61,253 nt of DNA from Alkalibacterium sp. (GCA_007692455.1 RECC01000051.1:1-61253), one strand, 5' to 3'; shown: positions 47,979 to 58,493, counted from the first letter of the stretch. The notes: generated by a model not told the origin, from the letters alone. Translations and numbers: made by a program.

Positions 47979-48386
47979 TCAGTTATCGAATGTTTGGCTA
48001 ATTTCATCAATGCACCAGCTAATCAGGTCATTCAGGCGGTCAGTCTGTTCCGTCAGGTGCAGAAAACCCATGACGGCCTCAAAACCGGTCGAATAACTAT
48101 AGGTCTGTGCATCGGTGTTTTTTGCTTTGGAGTAGCTCTTAGCGTTCCGTCCGCGTTTGAAGTAAGTCCACTCTTCTTCTGTGAGCTTGTCCATTTCTTT
48201 AAACCGGTCTACCAGGTAAGCCTGGGCCTTGGCAGACACATAACGGGTCGCTGTGACATGCAGGATATTCGGCTTTGTCTGTCCTTCAAAAATCAAGTAT
48301 TCCCTGATTCTCAACTCATAGGCGGCATCGCCCATATAGGCAAGTGCCAGTCCATTAATCAGCTTCGGATCGACTGCTCTAGTCAT
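47979..48386 (-). CDS. mrnC: Mini-ribonuclease 3
   Basis: Matures 23S rRNA ends in Firmicutes. It is an RNase III catalytic domain without an RNA-binding domain, 135 residues long. [17 protein letters not shown] holds the acidic active-site motif, and [20 protein letters not shown] and [13 protein letters not shown] follow. It overlaps the end of cysS by eight bases, so expression is coupled. Confidence 0.95.
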   Translation of the reverse strand: MTRAVDPKLINGLALAYMGDAAYELRIREYLIFEGQTKPNILHVTATRYVSAKAQAYLVDRFKEMDKLTEEEWTYFKRGRNAKSYSKAKNTDAQTYSYSTGFEAVMGFLHLTEQTDRLNDLISWCIDEISQTFDN

Positions 48387-49803
48387 TTCCGCTGCCTCTC
48401 TTCCATCTGATGCCTTGAGGTGTATCTTCCAGAATGATGTTCTGCTCCTTCAACTGGTCTCTGATGGCATCCGCACGCTGAAAGTTTCTTTCTTTTCTCG
48501 CCTGCTGTCTTTCCTCAATAAGGGCTTCGATATCCGAGTCAAGCAGTTCTTCATCCACTGACATTTGTATGCCGAATACATTCATCAGCTCATCAATCAG
48601 TGTGATACCTGCTTCAAGGACCTGTTTGGATACAGTTGACTCTTCCATATAACGGTTCAGAAATCGGATTAGATCATAGACAACTGTTATGCCGTTTTGA
48701 CTCTGGAAGTCGTCATCCATCTGAGCAATGAACTGTTCTTTAAAGTGAGTGAGTTGTTCCAGCCTGTCATTGTCATTAGCCAACGTTTCTTCAGCCTGAT
48801 CGATTCGGTGGCCTGCATTAAAGTAAGCTGTCTCAATCCGGTTAAGATTAGTCTTGGCTTCTTCAATCGCTTCCTGAGAGTAATTAATGGGACGTCTGTA
48901 ATGGGCCGTTGACATAAAGAAGCGCAGGGCTTTCGGGTCATGCTGCTCCCGCAGTTCTTTGACAAGCACGACGTTCCCTATCGACTTACTCATTTTTTCA
49001 TCGTTCATCGTCACAAAGCCGTTGTGTATCCAGTAATTGGCAAAGGTCTGGCAGGTTTTCGCTTCAGTCTGGGCAATTTCGTTTTCATGGTGCGGGAAGG
49101 TCAGATCCTGACCACCGGCATGAATATCGATGGTGTCACCCAAGTATTTAGTTGCCATAACCGAGCACTCTATGTGCCAGCCAGGTCGACCGTATCCCCA
49201 TGGTGAATCCCAGCTGATTTCTCCTTCTTTTGCTGTTTTCCATAAGGCAAAATCAAGCGGGTCCTCTTTTTTGGTGCCTTCATCCCCTAACCTATTGCTC
49301 GCACCGAGTTCCAGTTCATCCAGCGAGACACGGCTGAGTTTGCCGTACTGTTTAAACTTGCGGGTCCGGTAATAGACATCGCCTTCGCTTTCATACGCAA
49401 AGCCGTTGTCAATCAGCGCTTCAATGAAGCTGATGATTTCCGGAATATTTTCCATTACACGTGGTGAATGAGTCGGCTTCTGAACATCCAGAGCTTGCGT
49501 GTCTTCATAAAATGCTTCAATAAAAGTATCTGCTACTTCAGGGGCAGTCTTACCCAGTTGGGCAGCTGCATTGATAATTTTGTCATCAACGTCGGTGAAG
49601 TTGGAAACATAATTAACCTCAAACCCCCGGTAGGTCAGGTATCTTCTAATGGTATCAAAGGCAACTGTGCTGCGTGCATTTCCGATATGAATATAGTTAT
49701 AGACAGTCGGACCGCAGACATACATCTTCACTTTACCTTCTTCAAGCGGAACAAAGGTTTCTTTTTTTCGAGTCAATGTGTTATACAGTTGAATCATGCG
49801 CAC
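48379..49803 (-). CDS. cysS: Cysteinyl-tRNA synthetase
   Basis: Class I synthetase, 474 residues. The zinc-binding cysteine lies in [18 protein letters not shown], which also holds the HIGH-type motif HIGN. The second zinc ligands are at [14 protein letters not shown] and the following [16 protein letters not shown], and KMSKS is intact in [10 protein letters not shown]. It follows gltX by 158 bases. In Bacillus a serine acetyltransferase gene (cysE) lies between the two; it is absent here. Confidence 0.97.
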   Translation of the reverse strand: MRMIQLYNTLTRKKETFVPLEEGKVKMYVCGPTVYNYIHIGNARSTVAFDTIRRYLTYRGFEVNYVSNFTDVDDKIINAAAQLGKTAPEVADTFIEAFYEDTQALDVQKPTHSPRVMENIPEIISFIEALIDNGFAYESEGDVYYRTRKFKQYGKLSRVSLDELELGASNRLGDEGTKKEDPLDFALWKTAKEGEISWDSPWGYGRPGWHIECSVMATKYLGDTIDIHAGGQDLTFPHHENEIAQTEAKTCQTFANYWIHNGFVTMNDEKMSKSIGNVVLVKELREQHDPKALRFFMSTAHYRRPINYSQEAIEEAKTNLNRIETAYFNAGHRIDQAEETLANDNDRLEQLTHFKEQFIAQMDDDFQSQNGITVVYDLIRFLNRYMEESTVSKQVLEAGITLIDELMNVFGIQMSVDEELLDSDIEALIEERQQARKERNFQRADAIRDQLKEQNIILEDTPQGIRWKRGSGND

Positions 49804-49891
49804 AGACTCCTTTCTCTTTCAATAGTCACTTTCATTATACAAGAATTCAACCCCGGCTGCTTCCATTTGTACCAGAGGGATTAAATGGAAA

Positions 49892-49931
49892 AGCCACACA
49901 ACCCGTTGAAGACCGTTCCGGTTGCATGGCT
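49892..49931 (-). terminator. Terminator after gltX
   Basis: On the minus strand, AGCCATGCAACC pairs with GGTTGTGTGGCT (two G-U pairs), followed by TTTTCC. It lies in the gltX-cysS gap, so cysS may depend on readthrough or an unseen promoter. Confidence 0.6.
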
Positions 49932-49961
49932 ATGGCTTACCTGGTTCGCATTCGCTGTTGA

Positions 49962-51437
49962 TTAAGACTGAATTGCAGCTTTAGCTTTGTCTAAATTTGC
50001 CAGAGCTTTTTCTCTTCCCAGCAGTTCAATGGCATCATTCAGCTGAGGACCGTGCTGCTGACCGGTTACGGCCACACGAATCGGCATAAAGAGATTTTTT
50101 CCTTTCACACCAGTTTCTTTCTGAACAGCTTTAATTGATTTTTTAATTTCATCAGCTTCAAAGGGTTCAACTTCCTTCAACTGATTGGCAAAAGCATCGA
50201 GGACTTGAGGAACAGTTTCACCTGCCAGTACTTCTTTTTCTTCGTCGGAAAATTCCAGTGAATCCTCAAAGAACAATGTAGCCAGCTGTGTAATTTCAGC
50301 AGCATAGCTCATCTGCTCCTGGTAAAGGCTGATTAGTTTTTTAATCCATTCACTTTGCTCAGGTGTCGGATTTTCTTCCGCATAACCTGCCTTAACAAGA
50401 TGAGGTACAGCTTTTAAAGTCAGTTCATCCAGGTCCATATTTTTCAGATACTGGTTGCTGATCCATTCCAGTTTTTTCGAATCAAATGCTGCCGGTGATG
50501 TTCCCAGACGCTTGTGATCGAACATATCGATGAATTCCTGCTTGCTAAAGAGCTCATCTTCTCCAACCGGAGACCAGCCGAGCAGTGTAATAAAGTTAAA
50601 GAGTGCTTCCGGCTGATAACCCAATTCACGGTACTGTTCAATAAACTGGAGAATCGTTTCGTCACGCTTGCTTAATTTTTTACCTGTGTCACTGTTGATG
50701 ATAAGGGTCATATGCCCGAATTCCGGTGTTTTCCACTCAAAGGCTTCATAGACCATCATTTGCTTAGGCGTATTGGCGATGTGGTCATCTCCACGCAGAA
50801 CATGGGTAATTTTCATGTAATGATCATCAACCGCAACTGCAAAGTTGTAAGTCGGCATGCCGTCACGCTTACGGATAACCCAGTCGCCTCCAACAGAGTC
50901 GGCTTCAAATGTTATCGGACCTTTTACCATGTCATTGAATGTATAGGTGCTGCCTTTTGGAACACGAATACGGATGACCGGTGTAATGCCTTGCTCTTCT
51001 TTTTCGCGTTGCTCTGCAGCTGACAGGTTAGCACATTTCCCACTGTAATGCGGCATTTCGCCACGGGCACGCTGCGCTTCGCGTTCAGCTTCCAGTTCTT
51101 CACTGGTGCAGTAGCACTTGTAGGCACGGTTGCCAGCGAGAAGCTGGTCTACTAACGGGTCATAAAAATCCAGACGTTCAGACTGTCGATACGGTCCGTA
51201 AGGTCCTCCTACATCCGCACTTTCATCCCAATCAATACCCAACCACTTAAGGTTATCGAGCTGGCTTTGTTCGCCTGTTTCCACTTGACGCTTGCGGTCT
51301 GTGTCTTCGATTCGAATAATAAAATCGCCACCGTGATGGCGGGCAAATAAGTAATTAAATAATGCTGTTCGTGCGTTTCCAATGTGCAGGTGCCCAGTTG
51401 GACTAGGCGCATAACGTACGCGAACTTTATCTGTCAT
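49962..51437 (-). CDS. gltX: Glutamyl-tRNA synthetase
   Basis: Class I synthetase, 491 residues. [20 protein letters not shown] has the HIGH-type motif and KLSKRDE the KMSKS-type motif. In the lactic and Bacillus group it is usually the non-discriminating form that also charges tRNA-Gln; consistent with that, no glutaminyl-tRNA synthetase is in this window. It lies between ispD and cysS. No T-box leader was seen. Confidence 0.96.
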   Translation of the reverse strand: MTDKVRVRYAPSPTGHLHIGNARTALFNYLFARHHGGDFIIRIEDTDRKRQVETGEQSQLDNLKWLGIDWDESADVGGPYGPYRQSERLDFYDPLVDQLLAGNRAYKCYCTSEELEAEREAQRARGEMPHYSGKCANLSAAEQREKEEQGITPVIRIRVPKGSTYTFNDMVKGPITFEADSVGGDWVIRKRDGMPTYNFAVAVDDHYMKITHVLRGDDHIANTPKQMMVYEAFEWKTPEFGHMTLIINSDTGKKLSKRDETILQFIEQYRELGYQPEALFNFITLLGWSPVGEDELFSKQEFIDMFDHKRLGTSPAAFDSKKLEWISNQYLKNMDLDELTLKAVPHLVKAGYAEENPTPEQSEWIKKLISLYQEQMSYAAEITQLATLFFEDSLEFSDEEKEVLAGETVPQVLDAFANQLKEVEPFEADEIKKSIKAVQKETGVKGKNLFMPIRVAVTGQQHGPQLNDAIELLGREKALANLDKAKAAIQS

Positions 51438-51510
51438 ATTTATTTCTCTCCCTTTCGTCTTACAATAGTCTTAACTTACCATTATTCGGCTAGTTCCGCC
51501 ACAATAACTG

Positions 51511-52230
51511 TCAGTCAAGTTTGTTCAGCCAGCCGGTATCAATTAAACAGATGGCCATATGATAATCCAGTTGCGTCGTCAGTTTGAAATTCAATTCTTC
51601 TCCAGCAACTGTTTTCACTTGATGTCCTGATCGTTCGACCAGTTCACCCTCCTCATTTCCATAAAACTGCTCTGTCTCGGCCTTTTCAAAGGCTTCTTTC
51701 AGAACAGAAAGCGAAAAGGCCTGAGGTGTCTGAACCCGGCGCACTTCCGCCCGATACAGAGAATTTAGCACTTCATTTTCTTTAACACGTTTCAGCGAAT
51801 CCGTTACTGGGATAACCGGTATGACCGCTTCACTTTCATTCAGACCCTTGATCAGTCTATCTATCAGACGGTCTGTCAGAAATGGACGAGCAGCATCGTG
51901 TACCAGCACAGAGCCGGATTCATCAGTCGCTAGTTTATCCAAGGCTAAAGCGACACTGTCCTGCCGTTCACATCCACCCGTGACCCAGTTTACTTTGGCT
52001 GGGGTCACACCGTATAGAGATTCAAGGCGTGTCTGAAACTGCTGTTTTTCTTCATCCTTTATAACCAGCCAGACGGTTTTGCACCGATTATCTTCCAGAA
52101 AGAGGCGCAGCGAATAGTCAAACACCGGCCGGTTATTTAAAGGCATTAATACTTTATTGATATTTTCATCGGAATTAAACCGTGAAGCCGAGCCGGCTGC
52201 AAGCAAAATCACTGCATAGTCTTCGGTCAT
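51511..52230 (-). CDS. ispD: 2-C-methyl-D-erythritol 4-phosphate cytidylyltransferase
   Basis: Third step of the MEP isoprenoid pathway. It has 239 residues. The nucleotide-binding start is AVILLAAGSASRF, a lysine follows in NKVLMPLNNRPVFDYSL, and VHDAARPFLTDRLIDRL is the catalytic signature. Many Lactobacillales use the mevalonate pathway instead, and in some Gram-positives ispD relatives are ribitol-5-phosphate cytidylyltransferases (TarI). Its place after yacL supports IspD, but ispF, which usually follows, is missing, so the pathway is uncertain. It overlaps yacL by four bases (ATGA). Confidence 0.85.
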   Translation of the reverse strand: MTEDYAVILLAAGSASRFNSDENINKVLMPLNNRPVFDYSLRLFLEDNRCKTVWLVIKDEEKQQFQTRLESLYGVTPAKVNWVTGGCERQDSVALALDKLATDESGSVLVHDAARPFLTDRLIDRLIKGLNESEAVIPVIPVTDSLKRVKENEVLNSLYRAEVRRVQTPQAFSLSVLKEAFEKAETEQFYGNEEGELVERSGHQVKTVAGEELNFKLTTQLDYHMAICLIDTGWLNKLD

Positions 52231-53339
52231 TCCCCATCATTCCGGTCATTCAATGTTTTCTGATCATTAACCAGCTTGGCGAAAATCATTCGGCCTGCGT
52301 TCGTTTGCAGAGAGCTGGTGACGACCACATCGACTCGTTCATTCATATGGTGTTTGCCTTCTTCAACAACCACCATGGTTCCATCATCCAGATAGGCCAC
52401 TCCCTGAGCGCGTTCTGTTCCGTTCTTGACAATCATGACGCGCATTTCTTCCCCGGGTATAACAACCGGTTTGACTGCATTAGCTAGCTGATTGATATTC
52501 AAAACAGGTACATTCTGAAATTCTGCCACTTTATTTAAGTTGTAGTCATTCGTTACAATCATGCCATCCAGTTTTTTGGCCAAATGCACGAGTTTCAAGT
52601 CGACATCTTCCGATTCCGGTATAGCGTTGTCGTCCATTTCCAGCTGAATCGCGTCGTATTTCTGCATGGCGTTGAGGATATCCAGACCGCGTCTGCCTCT
52701 TACTCGTTTCAGGCTGTCTGAAGAATCAGCAATATACTGCAGCTCTTTCAGCACATAATGGGAAACGACAAATGTCCCCTCGAGAAAACCAGTCTGAACC
52801 ACATCGAGAATGCGGCCATCAATAATGGCACTGGTGTCCAGTACTTTATACTTTCTAAATGAGTCGCCTTCCTTACGGTCAAGCACATCTTCATTCTCTG
52901 TCTTGGATGTCTTTGATGTAAAGAACCGTCTAATTTCTTCCCGTCTGGACGTTCCGAACTGGAACCCCATATAGGCCAGAACCACCGTAACAATCAGCGG
53001 TACAACGTCACTTATAATAATCATATTCAGTGCAATGAGTGATAAATTTATTAATACAGCAAGAATAAGTCCAATAATCGCACCCACACTTCCGAACATG
53101 AGGTAGGCAATGCTTAGCTGACCAAATGCTTTTTCAACACGCTGAATCAGTTTTTCAATCGGTTTTATAGCTTGAAACGATATAACATAAAAGAAACCCG
53201 CTCCAATAATCATACCGACGACAGGATTTAGCAGCCAGCCGGGAGCACTTGCCCAGTTCTCGACCAAATCAGGGAACAGATTATATCCCAGACTGCCTCC
53301 AACCAGAGCAAAGGTTAAAATTATCAATTTTGCTACCAT
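52227..53339 (-). CDS. PIN/TRAM domain protein YacL
   Basis: A 370-residue membrane-anchored putative RNase. About four hydrophobic segments occupy residues 1-130. The PIN domain starts KVLDTSAIIDGRILDVVQTG (first active-site aspartate), with further acidic residues in ESEDVDLKLVHLAKK and IVTNDYNLNKVAEF. A TRAM domain (RAQGVAYLDDGTMVVVEEGK) ends the protein. It follows radA, as in Bacillus. The substrate is unknown. Confidence 0.92.
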   Translation of the reverse strand: MVAKLIILTFALVGGSLGYNLFPDLVENWASAPGWLLNPVVGMIIGAGFFYVISFQAIKPIEKLIQRVEKAFGQLSIAYLMFGSVGAIIGLILAVLINLSLIALNMIIISDVVPLIVTVVLAYMGFQFGTSRREEIRRFFTSKTSKTENEDVLDRKEGDSFRKYKVLDTSAIIDGRILDVVQTGFLEGTFVVSHYVLKELQYIADSSDSLKRVRGRRGLDILNAMQKYDAIQLEMDDNAIPESEDVDLKLVHLAKKLDGMIVTNDYNLNKVAEFQNVPVLNINQLANAVKPVVIPGEEMRVMIVKNGTERAQGVAYLDDGTMVVVEEGKHHMNERVDVVVTSSLQTNAGRMIFAKLVNDQKTLNDRNDGE

Positions 53340-53422
53340 ATCTTCCCTCCTTTATTAATATACTGTTGCTTTATAAGTATAACAGGTGCAGGCTGAAAAA
53401 CGAACTCAGGCCGCCTTATTCT

Positions 53423-54793
53423 TTATGAAAAGGCCCGCCTGATTGCGTCCTGTAAAGTCGTGCAGCCAACGATTTCTATTTCTTTAGGAAATGTCCAGCC
53501 GTCCATGTTATTTTTGGGTACAAACACTCGCTTGAAACCGAGTTTAGCCGCTTCATTAACCCGCTGATCAATTTTTGATACTCGACGTATTTCACCAGTC
53601 AAGCCAATTTCACCGATATAACAATCGGTCGGTCGGGTTTCTTTTTCTTTATAACTGGAGGCGATACTAATGGCTATCGATAAATCGATGGCCGGTTCGT
53701 CCAGTTTCACCCCGCCTGCCGCTTTCAGATACGCATCCTGGTTTTGCAGCAGTAAACCCGCTCTTTTTTCCAGAACAGCCATAATCAGAGATACACGTGA
53801 ATAATCCAGCCCACTTGCCGTTCGTTTGGCATTACCGAATACAGTCGGCGATATCAGCGACTGTATTTCAACGAGGATTGGTCGTGTGCCTTCCATTGCG
53901 GCTACAACAGCCGAACCGGTAGCTCCGGAGAGTCGTTCTTCCAGAAAGAGCTGGGACGGATTGAGGACTTCCTCAAGCCCTCCGTTTTTCATTTCAAAAA
54001 TACCTATTTCATTGGTAGAACCAAAACGGTTTTTGACTGCTCTGAGAATACGGAAGGTGTGATGTCGCTCTCCTTCAAAGTAAAGAACGGTATCCACCAT
54101 GTGCTCGAGCATTCGTGGTCCGGCAATGTTCCCTTCCTTGGTCACGTGACCCACAAGGAAGATGGCAATGTCATTCATTTTGGCAATTTGCATCAAAGAC
54201 GAGGTCGACTCTCTTACTTGGGATACACTACCGGCTGCACTGTCAATATTTGCATGGTGCATCGTCTGAATCGAGTCAATAATCACGTAATCCGGTTTCA
54301 GTTCCTCAATGGTTTCCTGAATAGCCGAAAGCTCTGTTTCGGCGTACAGATAGAAATCTGCGCCTCTGAGTTCCAGTCGTTCGGCACGCATTTTTATCTG
54401 AGAAGAACTTTCCTCACCGGAAACATACAGCACTTTTCCGCCTTTTTGATTCAACTGCGCTGACACTTGAAGAAGCAAGGTCGATTTCCCTATTCCCGGA
54501 TCCCCGCCAATCAAAACAAGAGACCCCGGAACGACACCGCCACCAAGGACGCGGTTAAATTCAACCAGGTCTGTTTTTATTCGCTCCTCTTTTTCGAGTG
54601 TCACAGCTGTAATGGGTTCAGCCTTTGATTTCTTTCCCGACATTGTCACTCTGCTGCGGCTGTCTGTCTTATCGGGCAGTTTTTCTTCTACCATTTGGTT
54701 CCATGCTCCACAGCTGGGGCACTTACCTAAATATTTCGGTGATTCTGATCCACAGTTCTGACATACGAATACCGTTGCCTTTTTCTTTGCCAA
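53423..54793 (-). CDS. radA: DNA repair protein RadA (Sms)
   Basis: A RecA-like helicase that helps branch migration in recombination and transformation. It has 456 residues. The zinc finger is [18 protein letters not shown] (about residues 10-27), Walker A is [14 protein letters not shown] (about 97-110), the RadA-specific [11 protein letters not shown] motif is near 260, and the Lon-like domain begins near 300. It lies 25 bases after dut. Confidence 0.97.
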   Translation of the reverse strand: MAKKKATVFVCQNCGSESPKYLGKCPSCGAWNQMVEEKLPDKTDSRSRVTMSGKKSKAEPITAVTLEKEERIKTDLVEFNRVLGGGVVPGSLVLIGGDPGIGKSTLLLQVSAQLNQKGGKVLYVSGEESSSQIKMRAERLELRGADFYLYAETELSAIQETIEELKPDYVIIDSIQTMHHANIDSAAGSVSQVRESTSSLMQIAKMNDIAIFLVGHVTKEGNIAGPRMLEHMVDTVLYFEGERHHTFRILRAVKNRFGSTNEIGIFEMKNGGLEEVLNPSQLFLEERLSGATGSAVVAAMEGTRPILVEIQSLISPTVFGNAKRTASGLDYSRVSLIMAVLEKRAGLLLQNQDAYLKAAGGVKLDEPAIDLSIAISIASSYKEKETRPTDCYIGEIGLTGEIRRVSKIDQRVNEAAKLGFKRVFVPKNNMDGWTFPKEIEIVGCTTLQDAIRRAFS

Positions 54794-54818
54794 ATTGGAA
54801 ACTCCTTTTACAGTTCAA

Positions 54819-55313
54819 TTATCTTCCGCTCGAGCCAAATCCACCCGTCCGGACGTCGTACTCTCCCGCTTCGTTGTCTACCACATTATAAGGGGTGAAA
54901 ATACCCTGAGCGATACGCTCGCCTTTTTTAATATGAACATCTTCCAGTCCATAATTTATCAGTTGAACAAAAATCTCACCTTCGTTGCCTTCATTATTGT
55001 AGTAATCGGAGTCAATGACGCCAATACCGTTCGGCACAGCAAGCTGTCTTTTCATCGGGTTACTTGACCGGTTAGCCAGCAGTAGGTATTCACTTTCCGG
55101 CATATAGGCCTTGACCCCTGTCGGTACTAACGTTGATTTCATCGGATTGCCTTCTGCTTCTTCTGCTTGGAATGCTTTAAAAACTGACGGAACCGTGATG
55201 TCCACCGCTGCCGTTAAATCGTACCCTGCCGACCCTTTTGTGGCACGTTTCGGCATGTCAATCGTGTTCTCTTTATATTTAGATACGGGCTCAAACCCTC
55301 TATTTTTTTTCAT
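54819..55313 (-). CDS. dut: Deoxyuridine 5'-triphosphate nucleotidohydrolase
   Basis: Hydrolyses dUTP to dUMP, keeping uracil out of DNA. It has 164 residues with the trimeric dUTPase motifs: KGSAGYDLTA (motif 1), RSSNPMKRQLAV (motif 2), GVIDSDYYNN (motif 3), QGIFTPYNV (motif 4) and RTGGFGSSG (motif 5, last residues). The ribosome binding site before the ATG is poor, so translation may be weak or the leader unusual. It stands first in the radA operon. Confidence 0.93.
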   Translation of the reverse strand: MKKNRGFEPVSKYKENTIDMPKRATKGSAGYDLTAAVDITVPSVFKAFQAEEAEGNPMKSTLVPTGVKAYMPESEYLLLANRSSNPMKRQLAVPNGIGVIDSDYYNNEGNEGEIFVQLINYGLEDVHIKKGERIAQGIFTPYNVVDNEAGEYDVRTGGFGSSGR

Positions 55314-55444
55314 AAATAATAAACTGCTGTATTATCAAAAACTACAGCATAAACCCCTCTCTATCTTATACATTATTTTATAATAATAATTCTATTTTAC
55401 ACTAAAAAACAGGCTTTATAAATGTTATTTTTACAAATAAAAAA

Positions 55445-55477
55445 CCTCTCTGAGTATACAACCGCATACCAGAGAGG
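55445..55477 (-). terminator. Terminator after the sugar ABC ATPase gene
   Basis: CCTCTCTG and CAGAGAGG (55445-55452 and 55470-55477), with GTAT/ATAC pairing inside, followed on the minus strand by six T. It lies 42 bases after the ATPase stop codon. Confidence 0.9.
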
Positions 55478-55518
55478 AAAAAAGGGGGCTAAATTATTTT
55501 CAACACAGTTATCTCAGA

Positions 55519-56625
55519 TTAACGGATAACGTCTGTTGATTCAGGGTCGAAGAAGTGTGATTTACCCATATCGAATGCCAGGTCAACATTATCACCTGGT
55601 GTATGGTAGTCACGTGCGTCTACTCGAGCAATAAACTCGGTACCTCCGACTTGTGAGTAAAGCATTGTTTCAGCACCTAAAAGCTCGGAAACTGTAATTT
55701 TTGAAGTAACAACAGTACCAGGAGAAGCGTCCAACGCTACCTGTTCACTCTTGATGTCTTCTGGACGAATACCGAATACCAGCTTCGCACCGTCTTTGAA
55801 TCCATGTTCGCTTAATGTATTCAATTTACCTTGAGGCACTTCAAGAACCAGGCCATCGCCATTGGTAATTTTGTTTCCGTTAAGTGTTACATCAAAGAAG
55901 TTCATAGCTGGAGATCCGATGAATCCACCAACGAAAATGTTAACAGGTGTATCGTAAACTTCTTTAGGTGTTCCGATTTGCTGAATGAAACCATCTTTAA
56001 GAATAACGATTCGGTCAGCCATTGTCATCGCTTCAGTCTGGTCATGTGTAACGTAGATTGAAGTGGTGTTCAGACGCTGGTGCAATTTCGCAATTTCCGC
56101 ACGCATCGCTACACGCAGTTTCGCATCCAAGTTGGACAGAGGCTCATCCATCAGGAATACTTTAGCATCACGAACAATCGCACGACCTAATGCCACACGC
56201 TGACGTTGTCCACCAGATAGAGCTGCTGGTTTACGCTCAAGCAATTCAGTTAGTCCTAAGATTTTAGCTGCATTGTCAACACGGTTTTTGATTTCGTCTT
56301 TTTTGTACTTACGCAGTTTAAGTCCGAAAGCCATGTTGTCAAATACTGTCATATGCGGGTATAGCGCATAGTTCTGGAATACCATCGCAATGTCACGATC
56401 TTTAGGCGCAACATCATTCATCATTGTATCGCCAATCCATAGTTCGCCGCCTGTAATTTCTTCAAGACCAGCAATCATACGAAGTGTTGTAGATTTACCA
56501 CAACCTGATGGTCCAACGAATACGATAAACTCCTTGTCCTTCACACGCATATCAAAATCTGATACCGCATATTCATCTGAATTGTCATAACTCTTATAAA
56601 TATTCTTCATTGCTATTTCTACCAT
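55519..56625 (-). CDS. Sugar ABC transporter ATP-binding protein (MsmK/UgpC family)
   Basis: The energising subunit of CUT1 sugar importers, 368 residues. Walker A is [13 protein letters not shown] (about 36-48), the Q-loop is in [11 protein letters not shown], the signature is [18 protein letters not shown] (about 135-152), Walker B is [16 protein letters not shown], and the regulatory TOBE domain occupies the last 130 residues. No permease or binding-protein gene is adjacent, so it probably serves several importers, as MsmK does in streptococci. A CcpA-type and a LacI-type site overlap its promoter. Confidence 0.93.
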   Translation of the reverse strand: MVEIAMKNIYKSYDNSDEYAVSDFDMRVKDKEFIVFVGPSGCGKSTTLRMIAGLEEITGGELWIGDTMMNDVAPKDRDIAMVFQNYALYPHMTVFDNMAFGLKLRKYKKDEIKNRVDNAAKILGLTELLERKPAALSGGQRQRVALGRAIVRDAKVFLMDEPLSNLDAKLRVAMRAEIAKLHQRLNTTSIYVTHDQTEAMTMADRIVILKDGFIQQIGTPKEVYDTPVNIFVGGFIGSPAMNFFDVTLNGNKITNGDGLVLEVPQGKLNTLSEHGFKDGAKLVFGIRPEDIKSEQVALDASPGTVVTSKITVSELLGAETMLYSQVGGTEFIARVDARDYHTPGDNVDLAFDMGKSHFFDPESTDVIR

Positions 56626-56709
56626 TAATAATCACCTTTCTTATTACAAAAGTAATTGATTCATAACTAACTTGAATCAAAACATTGTTTAGTTGACAAT
56701 TCCCATTCT

Positions 56710-56747
56710 ATTGTAAACGGTTTACTCGCGCTATGTAAACGTGCACA
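56710..56747 (-). promoter_or_regulatory. Promoter of the sugar ABC ATPase gene with LacI-type and cre-like sites
   Basis: On the minus strand, TTTACA (56734-56739), 18 bases and TACAAT (56710-56715). GTAAAC-G-GTTTAC (56713-56725), a perfect palindrome, covers the -10. TGTAAACGTGCACA (56734-56747) matches the CcpA cre consensus at all but one position and covers the -35. Together they suggest induction by a sugar and repression by glucose. Confidence 0.75.
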
Positions 56748-56892
56748 AAAAAAGTGGAATTGTTTTGTGCATGGTGACTAACACAGTTAAAGACCCTAAC
56801 AGAATGGTATTTACTGGAATGCTCACCTCAGTTCACATTAGTAATATAAACTGACATTAACCATTCATTATAAACAATGTAAGCCTTTGCTG
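56748..56892. other. Remainder of the divergent gap before the SDR gene
   Basis: About 145 A/T-rich bases with no supported gene. TTTTGTGCA (56764-56772) and TGCACAAAA (56742-56750) form an inverted repeat just beyond the cre-like site. Confidence 0.4.
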
Positions 56893-56920
56893 TTGTAAAT
56901 CAAGTCATATGTTGTATAAT
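56893..56920 (+). promoter_or_regulatory. SigA promoter of the SDR gene
   Basis: TTGTAA (56893-56898), 16 bases and a perfect TATAAT (56915-56920) on the plus strand, 38 bases before the start codon. Confidence 0.7.
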
Positions 56921-56957
56921 GAACTTGTGAAATAAAATACGAATAGGAGTGTGTTGG

Positions 56958-57698
56958 ATGAATGATTTAAAAGATAAAGTCGTCATCGTCACGGGCGGAG
57001 CATCAGGTATTGGACTGGCTACAGTCGAAGCTTTTCTGGACAAAGGGTCCAAAGTGGTCCTCAGTGATTACAATGAAGAAGATGGAAAAAAACACGCTGA
57101 CCGACTAAGCGGTAAAGGTGATGTTACTTTTATCAAAGCAGACGTCTCCAGCGAAGAAGACGTTAAAGCATTAGTTGAGCAGACTGTTGATAAATATGGA
57201 TCACTTGACGTCATCTTCAATAATGCCGGTATCGGCGCACAGGGAGAAACACACGATTTAACCTATGAAGATTATCACAAAGTCATCAAAATAAACCAGG
57301 ACGGTGTTTTCTTTGGTAATAAGTACGCTGTCCAGCAAATGAAAAAGAATGGTGGCGGTGTTGTTGTCAACTGCGCATCCATCCTCGGCCTAGTGGGCGA
57401 ACCGACTGCCTATGCCTATAATGCATCCAAAGGTGCGGTCGTTCTGATGACCAAGTCTCTGGCACTGCAGTATGCGAAAGACAATATTCGCTGTGCGGCT
57501 GTAGCACCGGGTTATGTTGAATCAGGTATGGTCAACAGAGAAGCTTTAGGCGAATACTACGATAACCTGGTGGACAAGCATCCTATTGGGCGTCTCGGAC
57601 AGCCGGAAGAAATTGCTCATGCCGTAATTTTCATTGCAGAAAATGAATTCCTGACCGGTATCACCCTGCCAGTTGAAGGCGGTTATACTGCACAATAA
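56958..57698 (+). CDS. Short-chain dehydrogenase/reductase
   Basis: A 246-residue classical SDR. The cofactor motif is TGGASGIG (about 12-19), NNAG is at about 90-93, the catalytic serine is in NCASILG, and the catalytic Tyr/Lys are in AYAYNASKGAV (YxxxK). The aspartate after the second strand (SDYNEED) favours NAD over NADP. It resembles glucose dehydrogenase or cyclopentanol dehydrogenase relatives; the substrate is unknown. The ATG at 56958 follows AGGAG at eight to nine bases; a GTG three codons upstream is less likely. Confidence 0.92.
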   Translation: MNDLKDKVVIVTGGASGIGLATVEAFLDKGSKVVLSDYNEEDGKKHADRLSGKGDVTFIKADVSSEEDVKALVEQTVDKYGSLDVIFNNAGIGAQGETHDLTYEDYHKVIKINQDGVFFGNKYAVQQMKKNGGGVVVNCASILGLVGEPTAYAYNASKGAVVLMTKSLALQYAKDNIRCAAVAPGYVESGMVNREALGEYYDNLVDKHPIGRLGQPEEIAHAVIFIAENEFLTGITLPVEGGYTAQ

Positions 57699-57717
57699 TT
57701 TATCTATTTAGCAGCAG

Positions 57718-57747
57718 AAAAGCTGGAAGGATAGCCTTCCAGCTTTT
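57718..57747. terminator. Bidirectional terminator between SDR and acetyltransferase genes
   Basis: AAAAGCTGGAAGG (57718-57730) pairs with CCTTCCAGCTTTT (57735-57747) around ATAG, with T-runs on the plus strand. The two genes converge here. Confidence 0.95.
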
Positions 57748-57748
57748 T

Positions 57749-58300
57749 TTACATTATAGTTTTCGTGACTCTTGCAGGTACACCTGCAAGCACTACATTA
57801 TCTCCAAAAGATTTCGTGACAACCGCTCCGGCACCGACAACCACATTATTTCCTAAGGTGACCCCACCTATCACAGTCGCATTCGCACCTATCCAGCAAT
57901 TATCTCCTATCGTAATCGGTTTGGCGAATTCCAGACCGTTATAGCGCTGAACGGAATCCAGCGGATGATCCGGTGTAACTAGAGAGACCCCAGGACCTAA
58001 AAGAGCATTTTTTCCAATGGTAATCGGACAGGCATCCAGCAAGACACAATTGAAATTTGCATAGAAATTATCTCCTACTTTGATATTGTAGCCGTAGTCA
58101 ACGCGCAGTCCCGGTTCTACCCGTATTCTTCCTTCAATCGTGTGAAAAATAGTCTTAATTAACTTCTCTCTGGCATAGTCGTCTTCAAGCTGGTTATACA
58201 TATGAGTCAGTCCATGCGCACGTTCTCTTTCCTTTACAAGTTCTTCATCTTTGGGATTATAAACTTCCCCGGCACACATTTTTGTTTTTTCTGTTTTCAT
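57749..58300 (-). CDS. Sugar O-acetyltransferase (maltose/galactoside acetyltransferase family)
   Basis: Uses acetyl-CoA to acetylate a sugar hydroxyl. It has 183 residues. The N-terminal mac domain contains KMCAGEVYNPKDEELVKER, and left-handed beta-helix repeats follow, including GYNIKVGDNFYANFNCVLLD and VTPDHPLD with the catalytic histidine. The end ILG-like repeats finish with VLAGVPARVTKTIM. The start is the ATG at 58298-58300; its ribosome binding site (AAGTGACT) is weak. It may detoxify surplus sugars; this is the usual suggestion for the family. Confidence 0.92.
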   Translation of the reverse strand: MKTEKTKMCAGEVYNPKDEELVKERERAHGLTHMYNQLEDDYAREKLIKTIFHTIEGRIRVEPGLRVDYGYNIKVGDNFYANFNCVLLDACPITIGKNALLGPGVSLVTPDHPLDSVQRYNGLEFAKPITIGDNCWIGANATVIGGVTLGNNVVVGAGAVVTKSFGDNVVLAGVPARVTKTIM

Positions 58301-58493
58301 AGTCACTTCAGCCCCATTTCTTCTTCGCAATTCTATAGGTCTATACTATCACATTTCACTCAGAAACCTTTAATGAGAGCCAATTGACATCTGAATAGCT
58401 AATCTTTAAAATGAGGAGGTAACTTACTTTTTTAAAGTATTTAAATCAACTATTCATTCTGGTTAACTAGTATACAACAATGGAGAGAATCTT

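Noticed and set aside
49804-49961. T-box leader before cysS
   Set aside because: No T-box sequence (TGGnACCGCG type) or specifier stem was found; the gap contains a terminator-like hairpin instead.
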